NCBI RefSeq assembly: GCF_023008585.1
Contig: NZ_CP095393.1
Coordinates: 1 to 64,000 of the forward strand
Direction of reading: 5' to 3'
DNA length: 64,000 nt
From: Natribaculum breve
Lineage (GTDB): Archaea; Halobacteriota; Halobacteria; Halobacteriales; Natrialbaceae
The notes beneath the pieces were generated by a model. It did not search any database. It worked only from the letters and a program-made list of their open reading frames with translations, and was not told where the DNA came from. Made by a program: the position numbers and the translations under genes. Positions within the stretch are counted from its first letter, which is position 1. Each line of letters starts with the position of its first letter. Shown here piece after piece: positions 17,710-26,620 of the stretch.

Positions 17710-18070
17710 ATCCCTCCCCGTGCTTGCCCTTCCTGAGAGGTATCACTGTCTAAATCGACTGATTATACGGTTTTCGCCCACCCGACCGCCACTCACGGCG
17801 GTGAGTGGCGGTCGTGATTCCTTGATCGGCCCTGTATTCGGGATCGATCCCTACCGACAGACGCGAATCTCGTGCACGGATTTTGGGGTATTCGCAGCAC
17901 CACTGAACGGTATTTTGTATATCGATATTTAATTTATAGGATACAATATTGTACGCTCGAGTACCGGAGACTCCCGAAATCGCCAGCGAGAGCCGTTTCA
18001 GTATTCACTTGTCTAAAAGGGAGTTTAACCAAGGGACTTTACGAGGGGCGACACTGTGCCCCACATACGA
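17710..18070. other. Hairpin and AT-rich leader before the integrase
   Basis: A perfect inverted repeat with 13-bp arms (GACCGCCACTCAC at 17784-17796, complement at 17801-17813) and a 4-base loop follows the transposase and may be part of its end. An AT-rich stretch at 17915-17952 precedes the recombinase and could hold its promoter or the attachment core. No gene is evident. Confidence 0.45.
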
Positions 18071-19213
18071 ATGTCTGGACCAACGGATCGACGGGCTACA
18101 CGCGGGGGCACAACCGTCCACGAGGCCATCGAGAGCTACCTGCGCTATAAGATCAACGCCGACGGTTCGAAGACGACCATGCGCTCACCACTACGTGAGT
18201 TCGCCGACCACTGTCGAGACGAGCGCGATCTCGAGTTCGTCGACGACCTCACACCCCACGATGTCCGCAGTTACAGCGAGCACCTCTACGACCGCGTCGT
18301 AATTGACGAGGACCTGGCGGCTTCAACTGCTCACAACTACTTCGCCTACGTCCGAGCTTTTCTCTCCTGGTCAGTGCGAGAACAACACCTCGAGTCGAAC
18401 CCGGCAAATACGAACACTGCGATGGACCCGCTGCCAGAGGACGACGGGAAACGCAAACGCCAGTACTGGAGCGCCGAGGACCGCGAGACGTTACTCGAGT
18501 ATGCCACCAAGCGTGTGGACATGGCCCTGGAAGGGGCCATCCGGACTGATGTAGAGGCAGCTTTCCGTGACCGGGCGATCGTTGTCATGCTCGATGGCAC
18601 GGGGGCGCGTGGTGCGGAGTTGTTCGCCGATCCAAAAGACGATAAACGAAACGGCCTCCGATGGAAAGACGTCGATTTCGACGAGCGGCTGATCGAAGTC
18701 TACGGCAAGTCCCGTGAGTACGAACAGGCCCCGTTCCCCGCAAGCGTCCATAACGTCCTCAAGCGATGGCACCGGGTGCAAGAGCCAATGACCGAAGCGT
18801 GGCCCGTCTTCCCGACCGGTCATTACGGCTCGAAAAAGCGCACGCTCGAGGATGCACTCGGCGAGAAGGCAGTCTCTCGGGCGCTCGAGGATAGGGGTGA
18901 CGCCGGGAAGACCGAGGTGCTTGACCGTCTACATCGAGAGCACGAGGTCCCGCCGCCGTCGATCTCGAAAGAGGGTGTTCGCCGACTGCTGAAACGGCTC
19001 ACTGACGAAGCCGGGATCGATCCGGACGGCGAGTACGACTATCTGACGCTGCACGGCGCTCGGCGGGCACTCGGACGTGACCTCTACACCAGCGGGATGT
19101 CCGAAAAGGCTCAGGAAGCGTTACGACACAACTCGATCGAGACTACCCACGAGGCCTACGCCGACGTCAAGATGAAGGACGTCTCCGATAGCATTGATGA
19201 CGTTCGTAGCTGA
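18071..19213 (+). CDS. Tyrosine recombinase/integrase
   Basis: A 380-residue XerC/D-like site-specific recombinase. The N-terminal SAM-like DNA-binding domain (residues ~15-120) precedes the catalytic domain. The conserved Arg lies in GTGARGAEL, Lys in YGKSREYE, the H-x-x-R box in LHGARRALG, a second His in ALRHNSIETTH and the nucleophile in EAYADVK. Such enzymes cut and rejoin DNA through a phosphotyrosine bond to integrate elements or resolve plasmid multimers. ATG 18071 (MSGPTDRR) is chosen; 15 upstream bases to 18056 are also open. A degenerate ISH6 fragment follows it. Confidence 0.9.
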   Translation: MSGPTDRRATRGGTTVHEAIESYLRYKINADGSKTTMRSPLREFADHCRDERDLEFVDDLTPHDVRSYSEHLYDRVVIDEDLAASTAHNYFAYVRAFLSWSVREQHLESNPANTNTAMDPLPEDDGKRKRQYWSAEDRETLLEYATKRVDMALEGAIRTDVEAAFRDRAIVVMLDGTGARGAELFADPKDDKRNGLRWKDVDFDERLIEVYGKSREYEQAPFPASVHNVLKRWHRVQEPMTEAWPVFPTGHYGSKKRTLEDALGEKAVSRALEDRGDAGKTEVLDRLHREHEVPPPSISKEGVRRLLKRLTDEAGIDPDGEYDYLTLHGARRALGRDLYTSGMSEKAQEALRHNSIETTHEAYADVKMKDVSDSIDDVRS

Positions 19214-19264
19214 GAACGAACTCGAGATACCTCTTATTCTTCGATTCTGGAATGGATCCGTGGT

Positions 19265-19310
19265 GTTCGTTGACGAACTATTCAAACAGTCAGCCAAAAC
19301 AGCCATCACA
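19265..19310 (+). mobile_element. Short ISH6-type transposase remnant
   Basis: The bases encode FVDELFKQSAKTAIT, matching FADELLERSAKTAIT near the C-terminus of the ISH6 transposase at 38780-40120. The rest of 19214-19579 shows no gene. It may include sites for the regulator downstream. Confidence 0.55.
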
Positions 19311-19615
19311 CTGCTGATGTTCGTTGGCTTACCAGATGCGAGCATAGACAACTTTAGAACAGGGTCAAACTTTAGACGACTTTGCAACACGATTAATTCA
19401 CCTCAGAGTTGCTGCACAGAAATTCCCCATTCCGGATGTGACTAATTTCGGTCTGGCCACATTAAGCGCCCTGTACGATTCAATCGTAGCGTAAATATCT
19501 GATTGGAGCACCATACATAGGTGAAATAAGGATATACGCCCGAATTTATCACTTGTCGCAACCCATAAGTATTTACTTTATGGAATCGATAGGTCGCGCA
19601 CGAGGGATACGAACT

Positions 19616-19837
19616 ATGGCAACTTCCCAACCGACGCCCGAATATGGTAGAGATGAAATCTTGGACCTCCTTGACGAACATGGAGGTCTTCGCGTCGAAG
19701 AAGTTGCCGAGGAGACTGAGATGGATTTCCAAGAGGCTAGAGACGTAATTCACGATCTTTGGGACCAGAATCTGGTTGTCTCTGGACCAAACTTTAAATT
19801 CGAAGCAGATCGGGAACAACCACCCAATCTAGCCTAA
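19616..19837 (+). CDS. Small winged-helix protein upstream of dGTPase
   Basis: A 73-residue helix-turn-helix protein (YGRDEILDLLDEHGGLRVEEVAEETEMDFQEARDVIHDLWDQNLV). An in-frame ATG at 19580 would add 12 residues; the later start is preferred because the extra residues look unstructured and a TATA-like stretch (AAGTATTTACTTTA) overlaps them. It lies 21 bases before the dGTPase gene on the same strand and is less GC-rich than most of the window. It probably regulates that gene. Confidence 0.65.
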   Translation: MATSQPTPEYGRDEILDLLDEHGGLRVEEVAEETEMDFQEARDVIHDLWDQNLVVSGPNFKFEADREQPPNLA

Positions 19838-19858
19838 CATTTTATTTTTTGCTGAGAA

Positions 19859-21346
19859 ATGACAGGAAACCTGAGTTACCAGCAACGAATAAAGCGTCGT
19901 CAAGAGATCTCAGAGGGACATTTTCGGAACCCTGCCCGCAGAGATCGTGATCGTATTAGATATACACGGTATTTCCGCCGTCTATCAGGTGTTACACAGG
20001 TTACTCATTCTGAAGAAGCTCAGTTATATCATAATCGACTCACTCATTCGATGAAGGTCGCACAAGTTGCTAGTGCTTTATCTCGCGTTTTTCTTATTCG
20101 TGAAGATATTGACCCAGATCACACTAGCGGTCGTCGTCTTCGTGAGATAGATCAACCAGGAGAGGACTCGTTGGCCACCTCACTGGACCCATATGTCGTT
20201 GAAGCTGCTGCTCATGCTCATGATATTGGTCACCCTCCATTTGGTCATCGAGGAGAAACTGTTCTTGATGATCTCGTTGATGTTGCCAGTGAGGGAAAAG
20301 CAGGATTTGAAGGAAATGCTCAATCCTTCCATGTTGTAACTAAGCTTGCATCCAGAGACGCTGAGAACGGTTGCAATCTTACGCGGGCAACACTTAATGC
20401 AATGCTGAAGTATCCATGGGATAGGACCGATGAAAAAGCCATAGACGACGATGGTAACTCAGACAAATGGGGATATTACACTGATCCTGGACTCCCAGAC
20501 AAAGAAGCTTTTAGATGGACACGCCAGCCACTCAATGAGCGCGAGAAAGGAAAGGTATTAGAAGCTCAGATTATGGATTGGGCAGATGACATTACATATG
20601 CGGTTCACGATTTACAAGATTTCTTCCGAAGCGGATTAATTCCGCTTGACGAGCTCTTTCGAGAAGCTATTGGCGAGGTTGGTTCAAATGATCCGAACAT
20701 TGAGCAATTTGCACTTTCAAGCAATGAGGAGCTTAGTAACTTCAGAGATTTCCTCTCCGAAGAAACATCAGTTGATCCTTCTGAATTTGATGTTTCTCAA
20801 TTCTTCACAGATATATTGGAAATATTCAATGGGGATCCAAAAGTTCTCGTCCAGTCGTTTTCTGAGACAGATGATGAGAGACCTGAGCTCAAGAAATTCA
20901 CTTCAATGCTTGTTAGTCGGTATATGGAAGCTAAGCGGGGAATGAACCCAGAAAACGTTAAAATTGTTGAAACCAATAGTTACTATAACTTAGAAATAGA
21001 TCCTGAATATGAACAAGAGGTAGAAACATTGAAAGCGCTGACAAGATACTACGTCATTTCTAACCCTGTCCTTATGCAACAGCAACGTGGTCAAGAACAG
21101 ATTCTCCGGAATCTCTATAATGATCTGATGGAAGAAGCCAAAAGTGCTAGAGGGAAGACTTTCCCATCTTCAGCTATCCCTTCTCCCTATCGGGAACGTG
21201 TAAAGATTGCCTCAGAGACAGAGATACCCATATATCGGATTATAGCCGATCTTGTTTCAAGTCTTACTGAACAGCAGGCTATATCACTCCACAAACGGTT
21301 ACGAGGCTGGACACCAGGCAGTATTCAGAAGGATCTTACCGGTTAA
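19859..21346 (+). CDS. HD-domain dGTP triphosphohydrolase-like protein
   Basis: The 495-residue protein matches the dGTPase branch of the HD superfamily. The N-terminus has NPARRDRDRIRYTRYFRRL and YHNRLTHSMKVAQVA (H63). The metal-binding HD pair is at H121-D122 with HxxH partners (HAHDIGHPPFGHRGE), and WADDITYAVHD (D243/D244) completes the site. These enzymes split dGTP into deoxyguanosine and triphosphate. Some bacterial relatives defend against phages by emptying the dNTP pool. Codon use is clearly AT-richer than in the neighbours, suggesting recent transfer. A T-rich tract (TTTTATTTTTT) before the ATG could be its own TATA box. Confidence 0.88.
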   Translation: MTGNLSYQQRIKRRQEISEGHFRNPARRDRDRIRYTRYFRRLSGVTQVTHSEEAQLYHNRLTHSMKVAQVASALSRVFLIREDIDPDHTSGRRLREIDQPGEDSLATSLDPYVVEAAAHAHDIGHPPFGHRGETVLDDLVDVASEGKAGFEGNAQSFHVVTKLASRDAENGCNLTRATLNAMLKYPWDRTDEKAIDDDGNSDKWGYYTDPGLPDKEAFRWTRQPLNEREKGKVLEAQIMDWADDITYAVHDLQDFFRSGLIPLDELFREAIGEVGSNDPNIEQFALSSNEELSNFRDFLSEETSVDPSEFDVSQFFTDILEIFNGDPKVLVQSFSETDDERPELKKFTSMLVSRYMEAKRGMNPENVKIVETNSYYNLEIDPEYEQEVETLKALTRYYVISNPVLMQQQRGQEQILRNLYNDLMEEAKSARGKTFPSSAIPSPYRERVKIASETEIPIYRIIADLVSSLTEQQAISLHKRLRGWTPGSIQKDLTG

Positions 21347-21427
21347 GTGAGCCTGTCACAGAAAGACTCGCGGACAATTTGTTTCAACACTCTTTGAGTG
21401 AATTAGCCGGTAAGTAGATGTGCGAAC

Positions 21428-21673
21428 TTAACGATAGAATTGATAAGTACGATAAATCTCACGGACGCTAAGAACGATTATGCTGCTTCCGACGGTGAAC
21501 CCTAAGATAACCAATAGAACGTTCCCTCTATTGAAAGATGACGCGATTATCAGGAGTCCAACAACAGATAGGACGATGTGAAATAAAACGGATATAGATG
21601 CTCTGAAATACACTTTCAGTACATCCTTTATCAATTCTCGATTTTGATACGTATCTTGCGTGTCATTCCCCAT
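21428..21673 (-). CDS. Small two-helix membrane protein
   Basis: An 81-residue protein with two membrane segments (SVLFHIVLSVVGLLIIASSF and VLLVILGFTVGSSIIVLSV) between polar ends. It is AT-rich like the dGTPase and converges on it, so it may belong to the same transferred piece. Function unknown. Confidence 0.55.
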   Translation of the reverse strand: MGNDTQDTYQNRELIKDVLKVYFRASISVLFHIVLSVVGLLIIASSFNRGNVLLVILGFTVGSSIIVLSVREIYRTYQFYR

Positions 21674-21894
21674 GCTATGATATAATATTGATTATGTGAA
21701 AGGGTTGTGGAGTTACGCTGAGCGATATATGCTTGCTCTATACTGAACACGGCCTTTTGTCCGAAGCTACCTGCAAAGAAGAACTGCAATCTGTTCTGTA
21801 GACGTGTAAGTGTATCAGTGCTCGATGAGTCATTAGAACTCCCATCGTCTGGCCCTACGAAAACTTATGCCGTTGGAATTTCTTAGATGTAAAT

Positions 21895-22320
21895 GTGGCA
21901 TCATCTCCCCGCGCAAATACACTTCCTCCAGCATGGCGATTCGCGCTCATCGGTACGATAGCCTCGTTACCTGCTATCACCATTCTAAACTGGCTACCGA
22001 ATTCGGAGGCGACCATTGGCGGGGGTATAATGATAATCGGAGCGTTCATCGCAGGAGTCATCGCCGCGATCCGCTCGTCAGACCCAAGTGCTGCTGGACT
22101 CCGCGCTGGTTTTATTGGAGGCGTCCTCGGACTGCTCATATTCATTGTGACAGCAGGTACGACGGCGACATGGTCGTTACCTAGAGGCATATTTGTCGTC
22201 TTCGCCAGTGGACTGGTGGTGTGTGTTGCACCCCTATTCGGCCTAGGACTCGGTCGTGTCGGCGGTTGGGTAGCAAATACCGTTGGCTCCCGATGGTCGA
22301 CCCGCGCGGACGCATCATAA
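21895..22320 (+). CDS. Four-helix membrane protein, DUF5518-like
   Basis: A 141-residue hydrophobic protein with about four membrane segments and glycine-rich turns (GGGIMIIGAFIAGVIAAIRSS; GFIGGVLGLLIFIV). It resembles haloarchaeal DUF5518-type proteins, whose job is unknown. The start is GTG at 21895, as no better start is in frame. It stands alone in the plus direction. Confidence 0.6.
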   Translation: MASSPRANTLPPAWRFALIGTIASLPAITILNWLPNSEATIGGGIMIIGAFIAGVIAAIRSSDPSAAGLRAGFIGGVLGLLIFIVTAGTTATWSLPRGIFVVFASGLVVCVAPLFGLGLGRVGGWVANTVGSRWSTRADAS

Positions 22321-22480
22321 TGACAGATTATCAGACAGAACTCCTGTACTGAACGATTCAGGGCTGATGATTCCAGCCAAGAATGACTGGATCAACCACA
22401 CACTACACGTGCTGTACTTACCGCTCGTCGGGTAATCACAGAATGGGTATGCGAAACGTTCTATGAACTCTCTGACACTC

Positions 22481-22594
22481 TCAAAAAAAGTTACCCACAG
22501 AACTCTTTCCTAATATCATTTGAACGAAGGTATAGACACTACCGATTATGATGGCAAGTGCCCATAGGTACATCAGTATCTCTAAGAGACCCAT
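22481..22594 (-). CDS. 37-residue single-span membrane microprotein
   Basis: On the minus strand an ATG at 22594 opens a frame beginning MGLLEILMYLWALAIII and ending SSVGNFF with TGA at 22481-22483. One hydrophobic segment spans residues ~3-28. Length, composition and an ATG soon after an AT-rich stretch favour a real small protein, but there is no homology evidence. Confidence 0.35.
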   Translation of the reverse strand: MGLLEILMYLWALAIIIGSVYTFVQMILGKSSVGNFF

Positions 22595-22898
22595 ATGACA
22601 AATATGTCACTGGTCTTTAAAAATCTATGCGTGATTGTTGGCGGCTATCGAGAAAATTGATAAGTTACCGACAGCGTCTTTACCTGTACTGACCGGTAGC
22701 TACGTGTGTAAACCACACCAGACATTATTTGTTAGTGACGTTAATTTTCTTTAGGGGCGGCGGCACACACTCCTTGTTCGTCGAGCGCTCTCGTGGCGGA
22801 TATTGGCCGTGAAGTCCCAACAGGTGCTGGAATTCGACCACGTCGTTATTCCACAAAACATATGGCTAGTTCTTCTGTTTTATTTGTTGAATAGATGA
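22595..22898. other. Gap with CTGTACT motif
   Basis: The motif CCTGTACTGACCGG at 22683-22696 is followed by TAGCTACGTG. A similar block recurs at 23581. An AT-rich segment near 22735-22755 (TTAATTTTCTTTA) may be a terminator or promoter. No gene is seen. Confidence 0.4.
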
Positions 22899-23516
22899 AT
22901 GATGAACGAACTCGGCCCAAACGAAGACACGCCTGCCTCTGACGGGAGTAAACCCACGAGAATGGGGCGCTTTCGCTGGTTCGAGACTATCGATACTCGC
23001 TTGCTCTTGGTGGGCGCGCTCGCCGTGGGCATCGCCATCGGCGCACTCTTCGCCGGTGGAGTACCGCCTTTGGAGGAGTCACCGCCCGATCCCGAGATCG
23101 AATCAGTCGAAGTTCTTGACACGGGTTGTCACGACGATGTGCGATCCCGGGCAATGTCGAGTTCTGATGGGATCTGGGTCAGTACGATCAATAACACCTC
23201 GAAGGATACCGAGGTGTCCGCACAGATTCGTCGAACGTCTCCTCCGGATGCGACGGTCGCCGCGTATCGGGTGGATCTGGAAACGCACAATACGACGATC
23301 GAGTCTGATGAGTGCCCAGGCAAGATCGTCTATCGTGTCGAGTACGACGCACCCTACCCTGACGCTGCGGACGCGATGCGGAGGGAACGGTACGTTGACG
23401 GTGAGTTCCACACCTGTGGTTACTCAAGCAGCGGTCCGGAGGCGGGCTGTGTCGCGTTATATGAGGAACGACCAACCCATTATTCGAATGGCACCGTCAC
23501 ATATGAGTCGCCCTGA
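22899..23516 (+). CDS. Membrane-anchored extracytoplasmic protein
   Basis: The 205-residue protein has a short polar N-terminus, one membrane helix (LLLVGALAVGIAIGALFAGG, ~residues 35-54) and a ~150-residue outer domain with five cysteines, four of them possibly paired (DTGCHDD, ESDECPG, HTCGYSS, EAGCVAL). Haloarchaea have many such anchored proteins. Function unknown. Starts at 22899 and 22902 are equivalent. Confidence 0.65.
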   Translation: MMNELGPNEDTPASDGSKPTRMGRFRWFETIDTRLLLVGALAVGIAIGALFAGGVPPLEESPPDPEIESVEVLDTGCHDDVRSRAMSSSDGIWVSTINNTSKDTEVSAQIRRTSPPDATVAAYRVDLETHNTTIESDECPGKIVYRVEYDAPYPDAADAMRRERYVDGEFHTCGYSSSGPEAGCVALYEERPTHYSNGTVTYESP

Positions 23517-23631
23517 ACTGATTTAGTTCGGTCACCGCTTTCGGAGCGCGTCTTAGATTCCCCCTTCGGCAACTGGTTCTCCTGTACTGAGCAGCAACTA
23601 CGTGCGCGCATTCCATTCTTATCTGCATTCA

Positions 23632-23961
23632 CTACGACGCGAGCCTGAGTAGAGAGAATACTAACAGTATTACAAGAATGCCGATCGCTATTACCCGCAA
23701 TACGATTGCCAATCGCCGTCGATTTATTGGCAGTATTTCCGCAAAGCCAGCCGTGCCCATTGCGATCCCAATAACGAGCATAGAGGCTAAGCCACTATCA
23801 TACAGGAGTTCAAAGTATGCATATATACTGAAGAAAGCGAGCGAACTCCCAATGGATATTCGGGCAGCCTTCCATCCACTCGGTTCGGAAAGCAATTGTT
23901 CAGGATGAAGCTTCACGAATTTGAATGATTGCCGACAGGATAAAAAGATGTGTTGGTCCAT
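23632..23961 (-). CDS. Small membrane protein
   Basis: A 109-residue protein with about three hydrophobic segments (ISIGSSLAFFSIYAYFELLY; ASMLVIGIAMGTAGFAEILP; LAIVLRVIAIGILVILLVFS) and a polar N-terminus. No family is recognised. Base composition is lower in GC than the conjugation genes that follow. Confidence 0.5.
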   Translation of the reverse strand: MDQHIFLSCRQSFKFVKLHPEQLLSEPSGWKAARISIGSSLAFFSIYAYFELLYDSGLASMLVIGIAMGTAGFAEILPINRRRLAIVLRVIAIGILVILLVFSLLRLAS

Positions 23962-24371
23962 CTTTCTAATTCCAATTCTGTGTTCTGTACTGATAGAATG
24001 AATCCTTCCTGTACTTACTATTCTCTACGAGTTCAATAGGCGTGTATCTGGTTCTGTGACACATTATGTAGAATGCTAACACAACCGAAATAGCAGTTAT
24101 ACCTGAAATTCATTACTTTCATCTAATTTTGACTCTCTCGACAAATAACTCACTGAAAGCAATTATTTCATGACTACATTTAAGAAATTCAGAAGATATT
24201 TACTCAATCTCGGTAGACCGTCGGTCGGAATCATATGCGAAATTCATTGATCCAAGATAGTCGATTAGCTCAATCCTGGTCGAGGGGGCGTCTATCCTCA
24301 AATAGTGGTTTGCTCTCTCACTGGCAGAGTATCCGTGACCGGCATCACGCCAGCAACGGTCTTGCTCACTA
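23962..24371. other. AT-rich gap before the conjugation operon
   Basis: The left part contains two CTGTACT motifs (near 23994 and CCTGTACTTACTA at 24008-24020) and long A/T runs. The right part is GC-richer and leads to the first transfer gene. Promoter elements for the operon are likely here, but I cannot pick one. No gene is seen. Confidence 0.4.
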
Positions 24372-24782
24372 ATGATAGTGAACGATACAACTCCCGACGA
24401 ACAGCCACATTCATCGCATCTTCGTCAGCGGGTTGTACGCAGTAGCGTCATTTCGCTTCTTGCCCTCTCGATTGTGGCTGTTGACCCCGTCCTTGCGCAG
24501 GATGGTGTCGTCTGTGACGCCGAAGGACTCCCAGAGATGATCTCCGGGTTCTTCCAGATCACAACCGCGCTCGGTCTCATTGGGCTCGTTGTTGTCTGGC
24601 AGGCCGATTCACTCGCTGAGATATTTACGATAAGTATTGAGCAGAAGAAGAAACTCAAACAGCACAAACGAGTGGCACTGAAGTCTACGGTGACCTTGCT
24701 GGTCCTCGGTCCACTGTATACGGTAGCTGGCTCTGCAATGGGGCTGCCGCTTGCGGGGTGTGTCGACTTCGTTCCGTGGTAA
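24372..24782 (+). CDS. Pilin-like (VirB2-type) membrane protein, inferred
   Basis: The 136-residue protein has a signal-like first helix ending at VLAQDGVVCDA, a second helix (TTALGLIGLVVVWQADSLAEI), a basic loop (QKKKLKQHKR) and a third helix (TVTLLVLGPLYTVAGSAMG). Small two- to three-helix proteins in front of a VirB6/VirB4 set are usually the pilus subunit. It is the first gene of a same-strand set reaching 35125. Assignment rests on position and topology. Confidence 0.6.
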   Translation: MIVNDTTPDEQPHSSHLRQRVVRSSVISLLALSIVAVDPVLAQDGVVCDAEGLPEMISGFFQITTALGLIGLVVVWQADSLAEIFTISIEQKKKLKQHKRVALKSTVTLLVLGPLYTVAGSAMGLPLAGCVDFVPW

Positions 24783-24804
24783 GTTCTGAACCCACCGTCA
24801 GATA

Positions 24805-26526
24805 GTGTCCAACTTCGTCACCTCCGTGTCTCAGAAATCCTATATCATGATTGCTGTTGCCGCTCTTGCAGTCACGACACTCGTGTTTTCGGGAGCCACT
24901 GCGAGTGCTCGCACTCCACCGCAACCGGGCTCTGATAACAGTGGTTTGGACGTCAACGAGACGGCGACTCTCTGGTCACAAGATCCAGACGAGTGTCTCA
25001 GTAATGCCGAGTACGAGAATCGCTTTGGCGAATCGCGAACGGCCATGCAGGAACTCGGTAACTGCACGGACATCACGTTCAAAGAACCGCCAGACACGGC
25101 TGAACGGTGGACCAAGCACGATTACGAGTCACTCGAGGGTGAGGGCAGTGGGACAGCGACCTCGGTGTATCCCACGCATGCCGAGCTCACCGACTCTGTT
25201 CTCATCGCCGACGCACACGCAACGACATTTGCGATCCAGCCATCGACGAGGACACATCTGGATCCAAATGAGACGGTTCATTACATCGCCCCAGCGGGAA
25301 CACTGCGTGGCTTCGTTGATTATCGCGTCCGTCTCGATAGCGATTCATCGATCCGAGCACACGGGATCGACGAAGTCCGTCTCCTCCGCGATGGCGATGT
25401 TGTCGAGACTGCCGGTGGGACACATACCCCGACCTTCGACTATTCATTTGATCGAGGTGGCTCAGCCACGCTCACACTCGAGGCGGACATCAGCGCTCGC
25501 GTCGAGCGAGACCGGGGTAACGAGACCGAGATCATCACTGATCAGGTAACCGTTTCTCAGGACCTCGATGTTGAGGTGTATGACCTCCAGGCCTCGGTCT
25601 ATCATGCGTCGTATCCGAACGGCGATAGCGGTATCGCAATCTACCAGGCGCAACCGTGGCACGGCTACACGTTATCAGAGAGTGGCGATGCGAAGGTTCG
25701 TGGCGTGTGGCGATACTACACCGCCCGAGATACCAACTGGGATGACCTCACGTATGCAACGCGAGATAAGACGGAGACGGTCAGCTCAGATGCGCTCCCG
25801 GTGTACGTCCACGCGTATCCGTCCGAATTAGGCCCGCGGGCAGAGCCAATACGCGACGGACCCGAGATTCTCGAGGTGTGGGGAATAGAGAGCCCCTCAC
25901 CGAAACCAGCGATCGATGAGACTGTCGACATCGAGGTCGTTTCCGAGCCCTACACACGGTCGTACGGACTTGCTCTCCGTCACGATAATATCGATTCTGA
26001 TGCCGTCGCCGTCGATGGGATCGTTCGAGGTGTCTCTGCAGACCTCGTCGAACCAAACGGTGGGGCAGAACGAGAAATCCGTGAGAGCAATCTCTCTGTC
26101 GAGATCGTCGACTCAAATGCGACCGCAGTAACCCTTCAGATCGAGCTTCGTGATGCCGAAACAGGCGCACCGATCATGCTCGAGAACCCGTTCGGTCTGC
26201 CTCGCTTCTCATTGATTGGCCACGAGTTCCGTGAGGGCTACATTACGATCGGCGATCAGCGGGTTCGAACGAACAGGCAAGGCATTGCCACGGTGACTGT
26301 CAATCAGCCCGGCATCTACACGGCGGAGTATCACCCAGGTTCGTGGCGTTCACACAGTCCAGCATATCTCGGTGACACAGCTACTGAAACGTGGCATCCG
26401 TTGGCGACGCCGACGGGATGGTTCACGCTCGTTGTTGACGTCATCCGCTATGTGATTCCCTTTGCAGTTGCACTGTACGCCGCCAAACGAATCGGCACCT
26501 TCCTGAAAATGAAAGATTCGCAATGA
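24805..26526 (+). CDS. Large exported protein of the conjugation operon
   Basis: The 573-residue protein (GTG start) has a cleavable-type signal (IMIAVAALAVTTLVFSGATASA), a ~480-residue outer region of beta-rich modules with potential N-glycosylation sites (NETAT, NETVH, NETEI), and a C-terminal membrane helix (WFTLVVDVIRYVIPFAVALYA) with a short basic tail. Placed 22 bases after the pilin-like gene and before VirB6-like, it is probably a surface component of the mating apparatus, for example for cell contact. No named domain is recognised. Confidence 0.75.
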   Translation: MSNFVTSVSQKSYIMIAVAALAVTTLVFSGATASARTPPQPGSDNSGLDVNETATLWSQDPDECLSNAEYENRFGESRTAMQELGNCTDITFKEPPDTAERWTKHDYESLEGEGSGTATSVYPTHAELTDSVLIADAHATTFAIQPSTRTHLDPNETVHYIAPAGTLRGFVDYRVRLDSDSSIRAHGIDEVRLLRDGDVVETAGGTHTPTFDYSFDRGGSATLTLEADISARVERDRGNETEIITDQVTVSQDLDVEVYDLQASVYHASYPNGDSGIAIYQAQPWHGYTLSESGDAKVRGVWRYYTARDTNWDDLTYATRDKTETVSSDALPVYVHAYPSELGPRAEPIRDGPEILEVWGIESPSPKPAIDETVDIEVVSEPYTRSYGLALRHDNIDSDAVAVDGIVRGVSADLVEPNGGAEREIRESNLSVEIVDSNATAVTLQIELRDAETGAPIMLENPFGLPRFSLIGHEFREGYITIGDQRVRTNRQGIATVTVNQPGIYTAEYHPGSWRSHSPAYLGDTATETWHPLATPTGWFTLVVDVIRYVIPFAVALYAAKRIGTFLKMKDSQ

Positions 26527-26620
26527 CAATTCAACAGAGTACAGTATACAGACGCACCGCTAGTGGGGGTATTCCCCTTGGAACTGCCTCTCCACGTAGC
26601 CAGTCCGTCGTGGAGGTCAC

